Origin: Pseudomonas brassicacearum subsp. brassicacearum
GTDB lineage: Bacteria; Pseudomonadota; Gammaproteobacteria; Pseudomonadales; Pseudomonadaceae
Assembly: GCF_008801605.1 (NCBI RefSeq)
Contig: NZ_VZPJ01000015.1
Location: 84,901-148,900 of the forward strand
Reading direction: 5' to 3'
DNA length: 64,000 bases
Positions 60,096 through 64,000 of this stretch are shown here, piece after piece. Made by a program: the position numbers and the translations under genes. The notes beneath the pieces are model-generated. The model was not told the origin of the DNA and ran no database searches. It saw nothing but the letters and a program-made list of their open reading frames with translations. Numbering within the stretch: the stretch's first letter is position 1; each line of letters starts with the position of its first letter.

Positions 60096-61171
60096 CGACG
60101 CCTCCGCAAGCGCAGGCGCTTGAGCCGCTGGCGCCACTCGGTGTGTTGGGCTGGCTGGAACAGCGGCTGGTTGAACAGGCGCTGCAACGGATTGTCCGGC
60201 CAGCGCGCCCGGGCCACCAGCAACATGCTCAATAGCAGCGCAACGGCCAGGGGCCAGTGATACAGCGCCAGGGCAGGACGGGCCTGGGTCGGTTGCTGGG
60301 TCACCGGTTCGAGCTGGTCGAGGGTGGTCTTGATCCCCAGTAGTTGCTCACCATCCTGGGCGCGAAAATACTGGCCGCCGGTGACTTCGGCGATTTCCTT
60401 GAGTGTCGGTTCGTCCAGGTCCAGGCTCGGGTTGACGCCGAGCGAACCTGTGGTGCCGCTTTGTTCCGGGGCGGCGCCGATGCCGATCGGGTAGATTTTC
60501 ACGCCTTCGTCGGCGGCCAGTCGCGCGGCGGTCAGTGGGTCGATTTCGCCGCCGTTGTTGGCGCCGTCGGTGACCAGGATCAACACGCGGCTATGGGCCG
60601 GCCGCTGGCGCAGGCGCTTGAGGGCCAGGCCGATGGCGTCACCGATGGCCGTATTCTTGCCGGCGATACCGATGCGCGCCTCATCGAGCCAATGGCGCAC
60701 GGTGCGGCGGTCGAAGGTCAGCGGTGCCTGCAGATAGGCCTGGCTGCCGAACAGGATCAGGCCAACCCGGTCACCTTCGCGGCCTTCGAGAAAATCCCCG
60801 AGCATGTGCTGGACCAGCGCAAGGCGACTGACCTCTTCGTCTTTCCATTGCATGTCGGGAAAGTCCATGGAACCCGAGACATCCACCGCCACCAGCAGGT
60901 CGCGACCGCTGGCGGCAATGGGCAATGGCTCGCCCAACCACTGCGGTCGGGCAGCGGCGATCAGCAACAGCAGCCAGAGCAGGATGAAGGGCGCCTGTTG
61001 CCGCCAGGTCGGCAGATTGGCCCGGGCTCGCCGACCCACCAGGCCTTCCAGGTCGCCGAGGAAACTGACTTTGAGCGCTGGCTCGCCGCTGTCGGCCGCC
61101 GGCAGCACCAGGCGCATCAGCCAAGGCAGCGGCAACAGGGCGAATACCCACGGCCAGGCGAACTCAAACAT
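60092..61171 (-). CDS. batA: BatA-like VWA-domain protein
   Basis: A 359-residue inner-membrane protein. Two N-terminal membrane segments (about 6-24 and 60-76) and one C-terminal (about 305-325) anchor a von Willebrand A domain with intact MIDAS: DVSGSMDF near 94-101, then LVTDGANNGG. This metal site binds partner proteins. It is in the same operon as the MoxR ATPase, which in related systems acts as a chaperone on VWA proteins. Overlaps the DUF4381 gene by eight bases. Confidence 0.92.
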   Translation of the reverse strand: MFEFAWPWVFALLPLPWLMRLVLPAADSGEPALKVSFLGDLEGLVGRRARANLPTWRQQAPFILLWLLLLIAAARPQWLGEPLPIAASGRDLLVAVDVSGSMDFPDMQWKDEEVSRLALVQHMLGDFLEGREGDRVGLILFGSQAYLQAPLTFDRRTVRHWLDEARIGIAGKNTAIGDAIGLALKRLRQRPAHSRVLILVTDGANNGGEIDPLTAARLAADEGVKIYPIGIGAAPEQSGTTGSLGVNPSLDLDEPTLKEIAEVTGGQYFRAQDGEQLLGIKTTLDQLEPVTQQPTQARPALALYHWPLAVALLLSMLLVARARWPDNPLQRLFNQPLFQPAQHTEWRQRLKRLRLRRRR

Positions 61172-61658
61172 GTTTGCGAATCCAGATTTCGACCGCCTGG
61201 GTCAGGCCGGCGATGGCTTTGTCATCGAGCTTGCATTCGGGTTTGTAAGCGCCTTCCACCAGCACCATCCAGCGGGTCAGGCCAGCTGCCGGGCAGCGGT
61301 TATCCAGGAAAGCCAGCCATTTGCGCCCGTTGAGGGTGTGGCTCTGGCTGTAGGGGTAATGGTTGCGACACAGGCGTTTGAGCAACCCGTTGAGCTGTTG
61401 CAGCCAGGCCCCAGCCGGCGCCCCATCGTAGGGTTTGGGCAGCAGGGCGAGTTCGGCCAGCGCGGCCAGTCGCACCGGGTCCAGGGGTTGTTCGGCACGG
61501 GGGGCGGTGCGCTTGGCGGGAATGAACCGGCGCAACTGCCACAGGCCCAGGCCCAGCAAGGGGATCAACACCAGCAGCAACCACCAGCCCGGCGCGGGAG
61601 GCCAGAAACCGATAGGGGGCGGCGCTATCAGTGGCTGCAATTTATCCAGGTTGCTCAT
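61164..61658 (-). CDS. DUF4381 domain protein
   Basis: A 164-residue inner-membrane protein with one membrane segment (GWWLLLVLIPLLGLGLWQL, about 24-42) and a helical cytoplasmic C-terminal domain. DUF4381 genes regularly lie between DUF58 and batA genes. The ATG at 61658 overlaps the DUF58 stop by four bases; the longer frame upstream is inside DUF58 and is not used. The role is as a presumed partner of the VWA complex. Confidence 0.88.
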   Translation of the reverse strand: MSNLDKLQPLIAPPPIGFWPPAPGWWLLLVLIPLLGLGLWQLRRFIPAKRTAPRAEQPLDPVRLAALAELALLPKPYDGAPAGAWLQQLNGLLKRLCRNHYPYSQSHTLNGRKWLAFLDNRCPAAGLTRWMVLVEGAYKPECKLDDKAIAGLTQAVEIWIRKHV

Positions 61659-62599
61659 CGACTTTTCCCGGCCCGCTTGGGGTTCAGGTATTCGCGCAGT
61701 TGCTCGACCATGTCGCCCTGGGTGCTGAGGGGCATCATCAGGATCCGCAGCTTCTGCGCCAGTATTTCCCAGCGCTCCTGGCGTGCCTCGGCCTGGGCGC
61801 GATAGGCCTGGCGCAGTTCGAAGTTCAGGGTGTCGAGCTCCAACTGTGAAGAGTGTTGGGCGAAGCGCAGCAGGCCGGCGGCGGGCAGGGCGTGATCCAG
61901 CGGGTCCGACAGCGGCAGCAGCAACAGGTCGCAATGGCGCGACAGCAAGCTCAACTGCTGTTCGGCGCTGTCGGACAACGCACGCTCGTCGCAAATCACG
62001 ATCACCAGGCTGCCGGGCCGCAGTACTTCCCGGGCGCGGCGCAGGGCGATGCCGAACGAGTCGCGATCCGGCTCGCCTTCGGTGTGCAGTGACTGATTGA
62101 CCCGCACCAGCCGGTTGAGCAATTGCAACAGGCTCTGTTTGCTGCGCCGCGGCTTGACCTCGTAATGGGTGTTATTGCCGAACACCAGGCCGCCGACCCG
62201 GTCGTTGTGCCCCAGCGCGGCCCAGCCGATCAGGCTGGCGGCCTGGGCGGCGAGCACCGACTTGAACATCAGCCCCGAACCGAAGAACAGCCGGTGGCTT
62301 TGCTCGATCATGATGAAGATCGGCCGCTCGCGTTCTTCGTGGAACAGTTTGGTGTGGGGCTCCTGGGTCCGGGCGGTGACGCGCCAGTCAATGGTGCGTA
62401 CGTCGTCGCCGGCCTGGTAGACCCGCACCTGGTCGAAATCCACCCCGCGTCCGCGCAGCTTGGAGTGATGCAGGCCGATCAGCGGACTGCGCTGTCCCGG
62501 TGTCGAGAACAACTGCACCTCGCGCACACGATGGCGCATCTCGATCAGCTCCGAAAGGCTGACGCGGATGCCCGGTGCGGGCGCCAACGGGTTATTCAT
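61655..62599 (-). CDS. DUF58 domain protein
   Basis: A 314-residue soluble protein with the DUF58 core: DFDQVRVYQAGDDVRTIDWRVTARTQEPHTKLF shows the conserved G-D-D-x-R-x-I-D-W-x-x-x-A-R segment (about 55-88). The rest has a VWA-like fold (RPIFIMIEQS, GSLVIVICDE). It is the usual second gene after moxR and is probably a substrate or adaptor of the ATPase. The start follows the moxR stop by nine bases. Confidence 0.92.
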   Translation of the reverse strand: MNNPLAPAPGIRVSLSELIEMRHRVREVQLFSTPGQRSPLIGLHHSKLRGRGVDFDQVRVYQAGDDVRTIDWRVTARTQEPHTKLFHEERERPIFIMIEQSHRLFFGSGLMFKSVLAAQAASLIGWAALGHNDRVGGLVFGNNTHYEVKPRRSKQSLLQLLNRLVRVNQSLHTEGEPDRDSFGIALRRAREVLRPGSLVIVICDERALSDSAEQQLSLLSRHCDLLLLPLSDPLDHALPAAGLLRFAQHSSQLELDTLNFELRQAYRAQAEARQERWEILAQKLRILMMPLSTQGDMVEQLREYLNPKRAGKSR

Positions 62600-62608
62600 G
62601 ACTCATGC

Positions 62609-63568
<960 letters not shown>

Positions 63569-63706
63569 CGGTGACTGTTCCTGGAAAGGGTGGCCCCAGG
63601 CGTTCGGATAACGCCGGGGCTGGGGGCGTTACTTTAATGCATGGCGGGGGGTGGCGACTAACGGGATTTTGTCTGGCGTGCGGATTTGTGATCGGTTTGG
63701 AGTCAT

Positions 63707-64000
63707 TGTGGGAGCGGGCTTGCTCGCGATGACGGCGGGACATTCAACTTCAATGCAGCCTGACCCACCGCTATCGCGAGCAAGCTCAGCTCCCACAGGG
63801 GGTGGCGATGGACACCGATGCCATGAGCACCCGAGATCAGTGTGGGAGCGGGCTTGCTCGCGATGACGGCGGCACATTCAACTTCAATGCAGCCTGACCC
63901 ACCGCTATCGCGAGCAAGCTCAGCTCCCACAGGGGGTGGCGATGGACACCGATGCCATGAGCACCCGAGATCAGTGTGGGAGCGGGCTTGCTCGCGATGA
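63707..64000. repeat. Tandem 134-bp REP-containing array
   Basis: Two complete 134-base units (63707-63840, 63841-63974) and 26 bases of a third run to the window edge. Each holds a REP pair (GTGGGAGCGGGCTTGCTCGC and CGAGCAAGCTCAGCTCCCAC) plus a constant 3' part. I find one difference between the two full copies (GGCGGGAC versus GGCGGCAC). The 140 bases before it, after the moxR start, contain only sequence I cannot assign. Confidence 0.95.

Noticed and set aside
63707..64000. Possible CRISPR array from the regular 134-base spacing
   Set aside because: The whole 134-base unit is nearly identical, including the parts that would be spacers. There are no short repeats with unique spacers and no cas genes.

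Overview
The window looks like chromosomal DNA of a Pseudomonas from the fluorescens complex. The evidence is high GC, a gene order I know from the Pseudomonas core genome (fabI-yej transporter-mltD-gloB-rnhA-dnaQ; nadK-phosphatase-rhomboid-DUF1315-DUF2797-pepN; moxR-DUF58-DUF4381-bat), and about a dozen intergenic REP pairs with the arms GTGGGAGCGAGCTTGCTCGC or GTGGGAGCAAGGCTTGCCCGC typical of that group. The species cannot be fixed from sequence alone. I found no rRNA, tRNA, CRISPR array, prophage, integrase or IS transposase.

Layout. 0.2-8.4 kb: a GFA-family enzyme, the DNA alkylation repair pair ada-alkA, a secreted glycine-rich protein, TrkH, a LysE exporter with a convergent AraC regulator, a GAF-GGDEF protein and fabI. 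8.4-15.8 kb: a five-gene yej-type peptide ABC importer with two tandem substrate-binding proteins. 16-20.8 kb: mltD, gloB, a methyltransferase-like gene, rnhA and dnaQ. 20.9-26.2 kb: a GNAT acetyltransferase, a LysR regulator, an unrecognised 87-residue protein, an FMN reductase, an orphan arsB and a DUF1853 gene. 26.3-32.8 kb: a compact forward run from nadK to pepN. 33-36.5 kb: a periplasmic YCF48 propeller protein and an RND/MMPL transporter.

36.7-41.4 kb holds a single 1566-residue gene resembling the DUF6543/dermonecrotic-toxin-like family, bounded by repeats and with no visible partner. 41.6-48.5 kb is a sugar-acid (pentonate-type) catabolic cluster: a FadR-type GntR regulator and an IlvD/Edd dehydratase on the minus strand, and an MFS importer, an FAH-family AraD1-like enzyme and a 2-oxoglutarate semialdehyde dehydrogenase on the plus strand. 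The divergent promoter carries two sequences that fit the FadR-subfamily operator consensus TNGTNNNACNA. Sugar acid would be imported, dehydrated and oxidised to 2-oxoglutarate.

48.8-51 kb has small genes (DUF5629, a lactonase-family propeller protein, two very small secreted peptides). 51-56.5 kb is sbcD-sbcC followed by a glutathione transferase, translationally overlapped. 56.7-63.6 kb is a six-gene moxR-DUF58-DUF4381-batA-batB/C-batD operon. The right edge enters a tandem array of 134-bp REP-containing units that runs off the window.

The points most worth following are the solitary giant toxin-like protein, the FadR operator pair in the pentonate cluster, the tandem and nested REP structures, the DUF2797 protein with its cysteine pairs and a possible GIY-YIG-like segment, and the small secreted proteins. 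Coordinates use the start codon judged best from ribosome-binding sites and family lengths; alternatives are given where they matter.
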